A stretch of 64,000 nt of DNA from Diphasiastrum complanatum (Eukaryota; Streptophyta; Lycopodiopsida; Lycopodiales; Lycopodiaceae). The notes below the pieces were generated by a model. The model made no database searches. It was not told the DNA's origin and saw only the letters and a program-made list of their open reading frames with translations. Shown here in pieces: positions 44,738 through 55,131 of this stretch. Made by a program: the position numbers and the translations under genes. The stretch spans positions 46,918,476 through 46,982,475 of the forward strand of contig CM055107.1 of assembly GCA_029204225.1 (NCBI GenBank), written 5' to 3'. Position 1 is the stretch's first letter. Each line of letters begins with the position of its first letter.

Positions 44738-45327
44738 TAACATACCTTCTATTGATTGAGTTTGCTTATAACAGTAGTAAGCATTCAGCTATTAGACATA
44801 GCATGTTTATGCTTATGTACGGCTTTCAACCAAGATCTCCGATAACGGTTGAAATTGAGACGATCAAAGTTCGAAAAATGGCCAATTTCTTGCAGGAAAT
44901 GCAAGAGATGCTACAGTTAGCACGTGAAAATGTACAAAGTGCCCAAGATCGGGTCGGACATTTGGCTAATCTGAAAAGATTGCCTCGAGAGTTTCAAGTT
45001 GGAGATTGGGTTATATCTTAGAATTCTAAAAGATTCTAAGGTAATGTGTTTTGGGAAGCATTACGAATTGTCTGCTTGTTACAGTGGACTATATAAAATC
45101 TTGAAAAAGATTGGATCTTTAGCTTACCAGTTAGATTTACCAAACGAGATCAAGACTTATCATTTGTTCCATGTTGGTCGTCTGAAGATGAGTTTACACG
45201 AGGGGGATCTTGGTTTTGGTAAAGTTCTAGATTCTTTCAAAGACTTGTCTGAAAGAATTCCTTTGGAGCCCGAGGAGTTTCTCTGACTTTTAGTTATGAG
45301 GTCAGAACTAAAATAAGGGGGGAAGTA
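44738..45327 (+). pseudogene. Gypsy integrase C-terminal region and polypurine tract
   Basis: Reads LLLIEFAYNSSKHSAIRHSM then MLMYGFQPRSPITVE, VQSAQDRVGHLANLKRLPRE and FQVGDWV, and in the next frame SGLYKILKKIGSLAYQLDLP and YHLFHVGRLKMSL. These are the integrase tail motifs of chromovirus-like Gypsy elements. The fragment ends with AAATAAGGGGGGAAG, the polypurine tract, at 45311-45325. The same family occurs at 62.2-64 kb (shared LARENVQ.AQDR). Confidence 0.88.
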
Positions 45328-45345
45328 TGTCATGGCCCAAGAATC
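45328..45345 (+). repeat. Stub of a Gypsy LTR
   Basis: TGTCATGGCCCAAGAATC begins where the LTR should start; the related element at 63563 starts TGTCATGCCCACGAC. Only about 14-18 bases remain before LINE sequence takes over. Confidence 0.6.
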
Positions 45346-47219
45346 AAAGGCTTTCCTGAAGTCCACAAAACAACAGTAAACCCTCTCTCTCCTGTGCTTA
45401 GCCTCCTCAATCAAGGCTTGCAATGTGAAGATGTGATCTACCGTAGAATAATGTGCTCGGAAACCAGCCTGACCCATGGCATGTAGTCTCCTAGTCTCCG
45501 CCTCTGAGCTCACAACAGATTGCAATTTAGTACCATATAATTTCGCCAGGACATGTCCAATCATGATGGTGCGGTAGTTACTCGGAATCATGGGGTCACC
45601 ATTCTTATGGATGGGGTGGATAATGTTAGTGCACCAGGAGGATGGGAAACCAGAGACAACTGCAGAGTTAAGAAGGGTGACTATAGTGGGGGTGAGTAAG
45701 TCGGAGGCATGGGTAAGGAGTTCAGATTCAAGGTCTTCGATATCTCTGGCCTTGTGGGACTTCATCTTCTTAATGGCTGCAAGTACCATGTCAGATGTGA
45801 AAAAGGAGAAGTCAGGTGGCCGTGGAGATATGGCGATAGGCGAGTCGGTAGGGACCGTGTACAGGCTAGTAGCATAATCAGTCCATATGCGGAGGTCCTC
45901 CAAGAGAGGTGGTGGAGAGCGAGGAATGAACTTGCGCTAGAAAGCTCCCGAAGAAGAGCTGAAAAGAAGGTCAAAGAGACGTTTCCCTTCAGAATCATCA
46001 TGGGAACGTTTCTTATGGCGGAGAGCACGATGGTAGGAACGTCAGATGTGGGGCATGGATGCGTGAGTGGGTTACTGACTAATGGAGAGAGCGGCACTCA
46101 GTATCGTACCAAGGAGGGTGTAGTGGTTGAGGTGTGCGTCGGGTCTTTCTGGGGTGGGGTTTTGTGGGGAGGGTTAATGATGCGGCCGTGTGGAGAGAGG
46201 TGGTGAGGAAATCAGCCTGGCTGTCGACTGGACTGTCATGAGGAAAGGAGTGTAAAAGTGAAGCTAAGGACTGTCGGTATAGCGGCATGTAAGTGGGATC
46301 AAATGTGTACGTGGGTGCTCGGGTAAGCGTGGGTAGTGTAGATGGATGAGTGGGTGGAAGGTGGCCGATATCGAAGGAGAGAAATGAGTGATCAGAAAGG
46401 GTGGTGGGGAAAATGTGGAAGTGAGAAACTATGGGTACAAAGGATGGTGACCCCATGAGATAGTCAACGACACTATGTCCTCCACTGTGAGGGTGGCATG
46501 TATAACTGTCTGAATGTGGCCAGCAGGGTAAGCCATTATAAATGGCTAGCTCATGTGCCTCTTCAAACTGCAATAAGTGCTCACCATATGAAGTAGTAGG
46601 TCCAAAACTATCCGCGGAGGTCCTGGTAACTCCAAGCATATCACTGTCCAAGGCACGAACACGTAGCTGATCAGTGGTGTCGAAGAACTCTATCTGTCGC
46701 GAAGATGTCCGGGCATTAAAATCCCCCGTGAGGAGAATATGCCCCCGCTCTAAAAATCTGATAATATCTGGTGAGAGGTCTTGATATGGAGATCCAATAC
46801 CCTCAACAAAAGACGAGGACTCTGGTGGAAAGTAACATGCTGCAATAAAAAGATCTCTATCCAAGCCAATATTTTTTACCCACGATGTGAGTCCAGGTGT
46901 AGTGGGCCTGCTCGTCATGTCGGATGAAGTCAATACTCGAGAGAAGAGCTTCCCTGTACAAGCAGGCGACCCCACCTGAACCACGTCCACTAGCAGATCT
47001 AGTCTCTCGTCGAAATACTGAATCCCATCTATATCCAGGAAAAGAAGGAAGTCCTCGCTCTGGGCTCTCGTGTGTCTCCATGAAGAATAATATATCCCTG
47101 CCTGTAATGAAATCAACAAGGTCCCCTACCGTAGAAGATGAGTGTATGCCAGCACAGTTCCACACTCCAATCCAAAGGTGGTGTGGATGGGGCCCCGGGG
47201 TGCTCCCACCCCCGGGCAC
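45341..47219 (-). pseudogene. L1-like LINE ORF2: endonuclease and start of RT
   Basis: Read leftward. Endonuclease: LWIGVWNCAGI (first Asn, 47170), FFMETHES (Glu), HILLTGDFNARTSS (GDFN, 46735), SVVDYLMGS (Asp) and TLSDHSFLSFDI (SDH, 46390), the canonical APE-type catalytic set. The RT start follows: AAIKKMKSHKARDIEDLESE, NYRTIMIGHVLAKLYGTKLQ, GQAGFRAHYSTVDHIFTLQA and CCFVDFRKAFDSW at 45345. It stops at the Gypsy stub, so the palm with YADD is missing. Frames change at about 47000 and 46090. GC content is higher than in neighbours, giving long spurious frames on the other strand. Confidence 0.92.
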
Positions 47220-48074
47220 CCCAAATCCCTAGCGCTGGGATCTGCTAGGTGCACTATCAAGAAAGCGCACTCGCCCATCTCGGTAAATGACTCGTCTGCC
47301 AGACTCACGGGCTGCCTGAAGGCCTTACGCCTCTCCTCTACCTGGATATATGTGAGGTCGTCATCCATATAGATAGTGGTGCCACAAAGCTTAGCTCTGC
47401 ACCGCAAAGCATCTCGGCGACTCTCTAGAGAAGTGAAATGGATATTGAGTGTAGCGGCATCTCTGGTGGTCCTTCAAGGTGTATCTAGCCCATCTGTCAT
47501 ATGTCCTAGAGTGGTCTCGAGAAATCTCGTGGCTTCGGCAATGGCATCCTGTGTGTCTGGTATCCCACGAACCCTGATGTTGTGGGCCTTTTGCTCCCTT
47601 GCTTGACCTCTCTTCCGAAATGGTGGCTGAGATGACAGAGGAGATGGGGGCGCTAGGTTTGGTGCCTTTCTGCAAGACTGCTACCCATGAATCTTTATGC
47701 TGCTCTATTTTACTCTCAAGCTCCTTTATCTTGGTGGTGGCCGCAACCTGCTTAGTGTTGATCACCTGCTTCAACGAAGCGACTTTGAACTGCAACACAT
47801 TTTTTTCCTTGAGTAAGGAGGCCACTATTCCTTCAGTTGTGATAGTTCATGTTTCAAAAGCTGGGAATCGGCTTTCATTTGGGGGATGGTGTTGGCTTCA
47901 GCGAGGAGGGAGGAGATGTCTGTTTCGGCGAGGAGGGTGCTGCACTCAGCGAGGTGTGTTTTTGCCAGCGATGGAGGTGCTGGTTTCCGCGAGGGGGTGA
48001 GAGGAGATAGTGGTCCGACGTGGAGGGGGAGCAGATGTGGCGCGAGGGACAGCAGATCCGCGTGGAGCCATCTC

Positions 48075-48078
<4 letters not shown>
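47126..48078 (-). pseudogene. LINE ORF1 (RNA-binding, coiled-coil)
   Basis: The start ATG at 48070-48072 gives MAPRGSAVPRATSAPPPRRT, a Pro/Ser-rich N-terminus, right after a CT microsatellite. A coiled-coil region follows (LLKEKNVLQFKVASLKQVIN, about 47820-47760). An RRM-like part includes AHNIRVRGIPDTQDAIAEAT (about 47590) and RRDALRCRAKLCGTTIYMDD (about 47415-47360), comparable to the 'NI.I.GIP' and 'R..IL..AR' signatures of L1 ORF1p. At least two frame changes and a stop. It overlaps the ORF2 start by about 90 bases. Confidence 0.7.

Positions 48079-48134
<56 letters not shown>
48079..48134. repeat. (GA)28, i.e. (CT)n 5' of LINE ORF1
   Basis: On the LINE strand this is CT repeat ending CGTGGAG just before ATGGCTCC. 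A run of T's follows on the right (48135-48145). Confidence 0.97.
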
Positions 48135-48139
<5 letters not shown>

Positions 48140-48611
48140 TTTTTTGCCCTTGAGCAAAGGGAGCCTTGGCTTTGAGTCTCTGAAGAACGGTCAGAAACAG
48201 AAAAGTAAGAGAAATGGAATAGGGAGCAGAGAAAATGGTAGGGAGAGTGCAAGCAAGAAAACAAATCTTGAAATGGGTGTAAGAATTAGATATCAGCAGG
48301 CAAGAAAAGTGCCCAACTAGATGCCAATGCAATTGATAGTTGGTTCCTTGATGCAGTCCATCCGTGCTGAAGTCCTGTTGTGCCCGTTAAGCATGAAGGT
48401 GCAGAAGTCCATCAAAGAAAAAGGACAGTCGGGTAAAGCCTCATTCGGTAATGCAACAAGTGCTTGTGCATCCGCCTTTGTCTGTTTTGTAGCTGCTCAA
48501 TCGCTCTGCAGGTGCTCTTCAACATTGCGTTTCAGATTTGCATTTCTTCAAGGGCCAGCGATGTGGAGTGGGAATGCGTTACAGGTGCTCTTCAAGGGCC
48601 AGACTCCAGCT

Positions 48612-48613
<2 letters not shown>
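48135..48613. other. No recognisable gene
   Basis: Between two LINE pieces. GGTGCTCTTCAA occurs twice near 48510 and 48585. Long frames through it are microsatellite artefacts. Confidence 0.45.

Positions 48614-48655
<42 letters not shown>
48614..48655. repeat. (GA)21, i.e. (TC)n at a LINE 3' end
   Basis: Lies downstream of the minus-strand LINE fragment ending at about 48660, in the position of the CTCTCT tail seen after TTAATAAAG in the plus-strand LINE. Confidence 0.95.
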
Positions 48656-48657
<2 letters not shown>

Positions 48658-49505
48658 TCTTTAAGAAAGGCACATAAAAGACCAAGTAAGTACACATCAA
48701 GTATGATAAATACCAAAAGGAGCAGATAAATGTCTTGCAATAAACAAACAATCATAGATAAAGAAAAAGGGTTAACTAGCCAAACTAAAATAGATCCCTA
48801 CTATGCTCTCATGATATGTAGATCTGAGAGATGATACATTGGATGCAGTATAAATATAACTGTACAACAAACAAGCAAGTAAAAATTGTCTGATAGATCA
48901 TGCCATAGAGGACCTTGGCCGAAGAAGTCAAGGATAGATGATGCTGCAGGTGCAAAAGAGGACCTGGTCGTATGAGCCCTAGATCTGTGAAGTCTTATGG
49001 TGGGCATGAACCTTGGTATTGAAGCAATACGCTGTCATCGGTCTCGGTGAAGGACTCGAGAAAGGGATATTTGACTCGTCCTCTGACAGCGTCACAACCT
49101 CAAGATTTGCTCTGGAACGCCTCCTTAAGAAAAAGGAGGTGATCTGGGTCTAGGAGTCCTGATGTCCACATTGACCTCAATGGCATATGTCTCTACAGAG
49201 TAGGAACATCTCATGCAACATTAGTGCCACACATGGAGGGTTTGCATGTGAAGTAAGTGAATGCAATGTGATTGGAGACGAAAAACACAATAATAGTGTG
49301 CCCTGGAAATGCGCTGGAAGTGCCTTGTCTCCACATATAACTGGTGTGAAGAAACTCGGAATTTGTCCCATAAAGGCATATAAGATGAAGTACACATCAA
49401 GTGTGTATAATGAAAACTTTGGGAGCGTAAAATATGTCTGAAACTATTAGTGAGGACATAAAAACTAGAACTAAGGGAAAAACTGAAATAAAGACGTATA
49501 GACAC
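48656..49505 (-). pseudogene. LINE 3'-end fragment
   Basis: The minus strand encodes FRVSSHQLYVETRHFQRISR (49350), PPCVALMLHEMFLLCRDICH (49230) and ITSFFLRRRSRANLEVVTLS (about 49140). All three match the C-terminal region of the plus-strand LINE at 41350-41700 (LRVSSHQLAIETGKFHGIPR, PRCVALMVHEMSRLRRDLYE, ITSFFTRRRSRDLPEDE). Its 3' UTR leads to the (TC) run. Confidence 0.82.
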
Positions 49506-49559
49506 ATGTAGAAAAGTAATGACGCTGAAACATCATTAGATTCTGCCAATGAAAGAGGT

Positions 49560-50171
49560 GATATGGGCATTTTAAGGAAGTATATTCGGAGTGGATTGTC
49601 GTCATCGTCGACGTGGATGTTGAGTATGTGCTCTCAAACTGTGTTGAGTGGCTCTAACTGTTGTATGATTTTGTACTCGGTGTCTTTTGATCTCTATGCT
49701 GGTCTCGAGTAGGAATAACAACCTCATCATTAGAGTTGAAATCATCACGAGAACTTCTCCTAGAGAAGAAAGAGCTGATCTGGAGCTGTGAGGTATGACT
49801 TTGCTCTACATGAGATAGACTGCATCGAAGTAGCAACATCTCACAAATCATGAGAGCACGTAGCGTGGATCGACATATGTAATGACATCGTGATGTGACT
49901 GGAGATTCTCTTAAGAGGCAAAAGAATCTCCCTCTGATCTCATAATATATGGGGCATAAGAAAAAAAGTGATCCTCAGTCACCTCACCAAGAGTACAAAA
50001 CTGGCGAAACCTCTCTGCTTGGGGGATCCCTTGGAAACGCCCCCATCTCAGTTGCAAGTTGGTGAGGAGGCATGGAGGGCAGGCAGGCAGTGCTGCCACG
50101 TCAACAGCAAGGGGAGATGAGGTGATGGGGGGCTGGCCGATAGGGCTAGCCCCCTTTTTTTTTGGTGCCAT
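49560..50171 (-). pseudogene. Internally deleted LINE: ORF1 start fused in frame to ORF2 end
   Basis: The start codon at 50169-50171 gives MAPKKKGASPIGQPPITSSP, like the ORF1 start at 48072. After about 33 codons the same frame enters LQLRWGRFQGIPQAERF and GEVTEDHFFSYAPYIMRSEG, which is the zinc-like C-terminal region of ORF2 (compare ETGKFHGIPRED and EVESEEHFIFRCPEYYEIR). After a stop at 49911 the tail continues as RALMICEMLLLRCSLSHVEQ and QISSFFSRRSSRDDFNSNDE (49654-49851). Thus about 4 kb of LINE is missing between the ends. Confidence 0.8.
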
Positions 50172-50188
50172 ATCGGGAGAGGAGGCAG

Positions 50189-50192
<4 letters not shown>

Positions 50193-50242
<50 letters not shown>
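50193..50242. repeat. (GA)25, i.e. (CT)n 5' of a LINE start
   Basis: Twenty bases upstream (LINE sense) of the ORF1-like ATG at 50171, the same arrangement as at 48079. Confidence 0.97.
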
Positions 50243-50247
<5 letters not shown>

Positions 50248-51193
50248 TTATTAATGTCTGAATCTTGTTTATAATGTTAGATGGTTAAATTTAAGTTTGA
50301 ATCATGTTTATATCAAATTTTGAATGTTGTTTGTGTATGGGTTTGAATTTTGACAGATTTAGCCAATTATTGTGTGCACTTGAGTCAACAAGAAAAGTAG
50401 GAGATCTCCTACTATGAAGGACTTCTATAGAGCCTCTTACAAAAAGCTTAAGAGAGGAAACCCATTGTTCAGCTTTTACTTCCTCTCATGAATAAATATT
50501 TCTGTAAAACCGAATTTCTTCTAGGACTTTTAGCATCTAATTACATAAACTAATCAAGCTAGAAGATTTAGTGATTAGTTTTTTGCTGCTAGCCTTCTGA
50601 TTTGCGTAATTCTTGTACAAAGCCTTTAATTTTTTGGTGGAGGATCTATTATGACAATTCATGTGAACCCATTTGTATTTTTAGCGAAGATACTTGCAAT
50701 ATATTGAGATATTTGCTAATTCAGGATATTCTGTAGTTGTTTGTTGAAATGCCACATATTGTTAACATACATTTGTTGGCCTCATAATTCTTCAAATAGT
50801 TGTCATTTATATTAAGTATATAGTAGTTTTCTCAATTTTATGGGTTTTCCCATCTTTGTACAGTAGACGGGCCTTTTTAACTGCAATGAAGTGTTTATAT
50901 AGCTTCATAAAATTTAGCTACAAATTGAAAAATTCAAACTCTTTCAGACATTAATGGTTGTCCTTGATATTTCAGCTTTTAGTATGTTGACTATGTTCCA
51001 ACTTCCAAGGCATCGAGAGGAATTCCAAAAAGTTGGGAGTTAAGAACGCTGCTTTATTTATGTTTCTTGTATGCTTCCTATTTCTTTGGAATTTATGTTT
51101 GCTATTTAAAATCTATAGCAATTGTTCAAGTTTCTTAGCTTTTCTGCGTTTGGTCTGGTTTACTGATTCTTAAGGGTTCTTGCTAGTTTTCAG
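50243..51193 (+). other. Upstream region of the channel gene (promoter and/or first intron)
   Basis: AT-rich, without coding motifs. It lies between the LINE cluster and the candidate leader exon. A polypyrimidine-rich acceptor TTGCTAGTTTTCAG ends at 51193. Confidence 0.4.
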
Positions 51194-51274
51194 AGCATCT
51201 CAATGAGATGAGGACTGCAGAAGTATCCAGGAGCAATAATTCTTCATAACCCATGGAAGATGTTACAAAATTCT
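51194..51274 (+). other. Candidate 5' untranslated exon of the channel gene
   Basis: Bounded by an acceptor (TTTTCAG, 51187-51193) and a good donor (GTGAGT from 51275). It contains two overlapping ATGs, ATGAGATGA and ATGAGGACT; the second opens a 13-codon upstream frame. Inferred from splice-like signals only. It could also be part of a longer first exon. Confidence 0.3.
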
Positions 51275-52081
51275 GTGAGTACTGCTGATACACTTGTTTT
51301 CTATAGTTCCTAGAGCAATTTGTAGTTTGGTTAGGGAAGGAGTTTTGTTTTCTATGGATGGCTATTTAACTTCAGTTTCAAGGCTGCACATAATGAGTTT
51401 CTACTATCTTTTATTACTGGAAATCCACACTATTATTATGCTGTAGGATATTCACTTGTCAGATAAGCATGCTTGTGCCTCTTCCTGAAATCTACATCCA
51501 TTTCTTTAACACACTGGTTTTAGTCAGTCCAAAATGCAATAACATGCTTGTTTTTTTAATGAAGACATTTTAATGCATGTTTCCAGTAATTTTATTTTGC
51601 ATTACCTATAAAAAAGCTTTCAAATTTTTTTGCTGACATACATTTTATTCTCAAATCATCAGATTTTAAGATTGCAAGTTCCAAGAAAAGAACATAACTT
51701 TTATTCTCTTTTTATGAAAACATGTCTACTTGATTGAGTGCAGCATTTGCATAAGAGAAACTTAAAACTTTGATCATGTTCTCGTTGGTCTTCTTAATGT
51801 CCTGCATGTAACATGGTGTCTGCTGCCAAACTTTAGATTACTTATCAGCATATTTGTAGCACCTCATTCTCAGTTTCCTTGTAACCCTACTTCTTTATGA
51901 AGCATGAGCAAGATTCAATTGAAGTAGCAAATTATGAGTGTAGAACACAATTCTAACTACCACTAGATCTAATTCAGTTGATTCCCATCTGTCATTCACT
52001 AATTGTTAAGTCACAGTATCCTTAACTCATTGGGTAAAAAAATCTGATCCAAAATCATGTTGATTTATGCTTTGTGTTCAG
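51275..52081 (+). other. Candidate 5' leader intron
   Basis: Starts GTGAGTACTG and ends GTGTTCAG at 52081, 22 bases before the start codon. T-rich with no coding sequence. Confidence 0.35.
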
Positions 52082-52103
52082 GGTGCTTCCTGCTTCACAG
52101 ATA

Positions 52104-53360
52104 ATGCCGAAAAAAGACGGTTCACCCGAACTAGTGCAAAATGACCCAAAAGCTCAAATTCTTAGGGCGACTGGCGACCAAATCGCTATAAACCCTTCTG
52201 GAAATGGTTTTAATGGGTCTGTCCGAAAGCTTACCAGGTCCCGATCCATTCCATCTGATTTTCATGGAGAGAATGCGACGCCTGTTTTCCCTGGTCCTCT
52301 TCTTCCTACTGTGAGAAGATTAAATAGTACTCCTAAAACGGTATGCACACAATCTGATGACCCTGATATTTCTAGAGAAGCTGAAAGTAACAGGAAAAAT
52401 TCTTGTAGTGAAGCAGAGGCAAGCACAGGAACAAATATAATCGGGAAAACTTACCACTCAAATAATACCTCAGAAAAGAAGGTTGAGGTTCAGACTCTGC
52501 AACTTGGAGATAAGAAGAGCATAACCCAAGCTGAGAAAGCTTTGCTTGATGGGAAATCTGTGGGAAACTTGAAGACTTCTGATGAAAAAAGCTCTCGCAT
52601 CACTGGTGGCAATGACAATCTAACCCCCGTCGCTGCTAGATTCGATAAAGTTCATGTTAAATCGAGAAGTCATGAACATGTAGACATTCCTGAAATATTG
52701 GAAGCTACCAAGAATGTAGCTACATTTTCAGGGAAAGATTCAGGAGCAGGCGATGAGGCATCCAACAAAAGTTTGTCTGTAAATGTTCGGGAAGTACATC
52801 TTTATGAAAAAGGAAAGCCAAAGGAGGCAGGGCTCAAGTCTAGCTATTCTGGTGATGCAGATGTACTCCGAAAAGCTAGACAATCGTGGAAGCTAAGGCC
52901 TAGACCAGATATTAATGGGGGCGATCAACTAGCTGCGCGTCCTAGAAATTCTTCAAAGACCGAGTTGTTGGATTCTGGACAAAAGTTTTCAAATGGGTCG
53001 GTTGGGCATTTTCCCTCTAATCGCCATACTAAATCGCCACCAAAAATTTCAATCCCTATACCCCACTTGCCAGAAAAGAGGGAAGATATCACTGATCTTG
53101 CTACCGAGCCACCTATTTTTTGTAAACAAAATTCCTATAAAACCACTTTGGAATTTCGAGAAAGCATGGAAGATAAGAGAATTGTTGATGTCAAGTCAAG
53201 TGAAGTCCGAGGTCAACTGTCCTCACAGGCAGGTTTTGATGGAGAAAAAACGTCCTATTTGAAGTCAAAATATTTTGGTCAAATTTCTTTGCTTTCAATG
53301 CTGCAAGCATTTTTTAAGACAAAGCACTGTTCTCTGTCGTGTGTCACGATCAATCTTCTG
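52104..53360 (+). CDS. CASTOR/POLLUX-type nuclear cation channel, coding exon 1 (residues 1-419)
   Basis: These channels sit in the plant nuclear envelope and support nuclear calcium spiking in root symbiosis (known for DMI1, CASTOR and POLLUX). Start: ATG at 52104 (MPKKDGSPEL); an in-frame GTG at 52074 lies across the splice acceptor and is not a start. The exon encodes a long hydrophilic, Ser/Lys-rich N-terminal region. A recognisable short motif near residue 45, KLTRSRSIPSDF followed by VFPGPLLPTVRR, resembles the 'FPGP' motif of DMI1-like N-termini. It ends with CSLSCVTINLL, the beginning of the first membrane segment, and a phase-0 donor CTG|GTAAAT. No stop or frameshift in 1257 bases. 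Homology of this part is weaker than in exons 3-4, and assignment rests on the following exons. Confidence 0.85.
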
Positions 53361-53813
53361 GTAAATTTCTGAACATTTTGCAATTATAATAGTTTATCCT
53401 GACTCTTGAGTTTTCTACTTTTGGCATTTTGACCTGTTTAGAAATAGATGTGATTATTGTCTTTTTGCAAGCTAGTGCAAGGTTTATTCACTATGTTCAT
53501 AATCAAAGTGAGATTGGTTCCTTAAATCAGTTATGTAGTAGCGTATTGACTATCCTCTAGGGAAGGGTACAATGTGATGTTTTGTGAGATTTCACACTCC
53601 TCATTTCGTATCTGTGGTTAAGTTCCTTAAAAGTGTATTTCATGTATGTTATCTAGCATTAAATTTATAGGTTATGTGCATTGATTTAAGTCTGTATGGT
53701 TATTTGTGCATTGAAGGCAGAAACCGATGGTCCATTGTGTATATAAGACAAAAACTTACTCATAAAGATGCCAGCTGTTGATAACCTAGTGTTTTGCGTC
53801 TTTCTGTTTGCAG
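53361..53813 (+). other. Intron 1 of the channel coding region (453 bp)
   Basis: Donor GTAAAT and acceptor TTTCTGTTTGCAG; both neighbouring exons join in phase 0. Confidence 0.85.
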
Positions 53814-53882
53814 CTTCTGACGATTTGTATGCTGGCTTTCCTTTATGCACTTGCGATGCACGAGCAAGTGATACATTTGGAG
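53814..53882 (+). CDS. CASTOR/POLLUX-type channel, coding exon 2 (residues 420-442)
   Basis: A 69-base exon encoding LLTICMLAFLYALAMHEQVI HLE (split here), which completes the first transmembrane segment begun in exon 1 and starts the short charged helix. Flanked by TTTGCAG and GTGAGT; phase 0 on both sides. The residues join smoothly to EEVIKLQEKV of exon 3, giving an HEQVIHLEEEVIKLQEKV helix as in the family, where a coiled coil follows the first membrane segment. Confidence 0.88.
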
Positions 53883-54234
53883 GTGAGTACAAGTAAAGAC
53901 AGTTACTATTCATTTGCATTTTTGCTGTTAAGGCATGTCTATCTCTTTCAGTTCTCCCTCACCAGACTATCAAATCTACGTGTATTGTTCGGTGAATTAC
54001 TTTTATCATCAAAAAAATAAAAAAATAAAAAATCTCAATATGTGATTCTCATAATCTGTATGTCTCTATCATTTGTTGGCCAGTATTGGCAATACAAATG
54101 CGTAGACACTCTATGTGTCTCAATGATAGTGCAGAAAATGATCAGTAACTTGAAGGTGATAATAACTAAGATGTTCTTTTCTGTAGTCTTACTTTTCCTG
54201 CATAAATTCTGTAGATTTTGGTGGATTTTTTCAG
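53883..54234 (+). other. Intron 2 of the channel coding region (352 bp)
   Basis: Donor GTGAGT, acceptor GGATTTTTTCAG. AT-rich with an A-rich run near 54010-54030. Confidence 0.88.
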
Positions 54235-54864
54235 GAAGAAGTTATAAAACTCCAGGAGAAAGTCAGAACATGCAGTATGTGGGATATTGTTAGCGAGGGA
54301 CGACCTTGTGAAGCTGAGCCACAAATGCCAATAGAAGACTCGGTAGATAGAGGCCTTCGCAAATTTGTTCTCCTTTTATCAATCTTTTGCCTTTCTGTGC
54401 CCTTCTTGTTTTATAGGTTTGTAGACCAACTTCCAAAGTTGGCTGTTAAACCAAAAGACAAAAGTTCAGAAGAGGAAGTTCCATTGAGCAAACGTATTGC
54501 GTATCGGGTGGATGTTCTATTTTCCACATATGCGTTTGTCAAGCCTGCAGCTCTTCTGCTTGCAACATTATTACTTATTATGGTTGGAGGAATTGCCCTC
54601 TTTTCTGTAAGTGATGATAGTCTCTGGGATGCCCTGTGGCAAGCCTGGACTTACGTGGCAGATTCAGGAAATCATGCAGACAGCGTTGGTCTGGGACCTC
54701 GCGTAGTATCTGTTTGCATTAGCTTGGGTGGCTTGCTCATCTTTGCTCTCATGTTAGGGCTTGTTTCAGATGCTATTTCAGAGAAAGTTGATTCCCTCCG
54801 CAAAGGCAAGAGTGAAGTGATTGAAAGCAATCACACTTTAATATTGGGTTGGAGTGACAAACTG
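54235..54864 (+). CDS. CASTOR/POLLUX-type channel, coding exon 3: pore domain (residues 443-652)
   Basis: This exon carries the channel core. A helix EEVIKLQEKV is followed by membrane segment 2 (about 486-506, KFVLLLSIFCLSVPFLFYRF) and segment 3 (about 547-567, PAALLLATLLLIMVGGIALF). The pore loop WDALWQAWTYVADSGNHADS holds the filter ADSGN at about 584-588, and segment 4 (about 599-617) ends in GLVSDAISEKVDSLRKGKSE. The exon closes with NHTLILGWSDKL, the start of the RCK domain. The ADSGNHA filter is the signature of DMI1/CASTOR/POLLUX channels; Ser at the third position is as in Lotus POLLUX, whereas Medicago DMI1 has Ala there. The donor after CTG is GTAATT (weaker than usual); phase 0. 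Confidence 0.96.
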
Positions 54865-55131
54865 GTAATTCTTTTCTAACTTCGTATTCAAGATGGAGTA
54901 TTGTACCAGATAATAATGTTCAATTCTGGAATGAAGGTTTCCGGTTCTCTATGTATACTTGCTCTTTTTGACTGCACGAGGTGTATTTGTTACTCTTGCT
55001 CTTAGTTTTCTCTTGGACATTACAACGTAGCTGTCAACATCTATTCTCTTTGTGCTGTGACGTGTTACATCAGATTCAGCTCTCAATTTGTGCATGTCTT
55101 ATCTTGTGTGACTTCTACTTTCTTTGTCCAG
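54865..55131 (+). other. Intron 3 of the channel coding region (267 bp)
   Basis: Donor GTAATT, acceptor TTTCTTTGTCCAG; joins phase-0 exons. Confidence 0.88.

Noticed and set aside
45590-46206. Long plus-strand frames opposite LINE ORF2
   Set aside because: Shadows of the minus-strand LINE endonuclease/RT; no domain of their own.
52074-52103. GTG at 52074 as start of the channel protein
   Set aside because: It lies across a splice acceptor, and plants rarely start at GTG; ATG at 52104 is in frame.
53361-53813. Extension of channel exon 1 past 53360 to the stop at 53372
   Set aside because: The donor CTG|GTAAAT and the phase-0 match to exon 2, which completes a transmembrane segment, make splicing much more likely.
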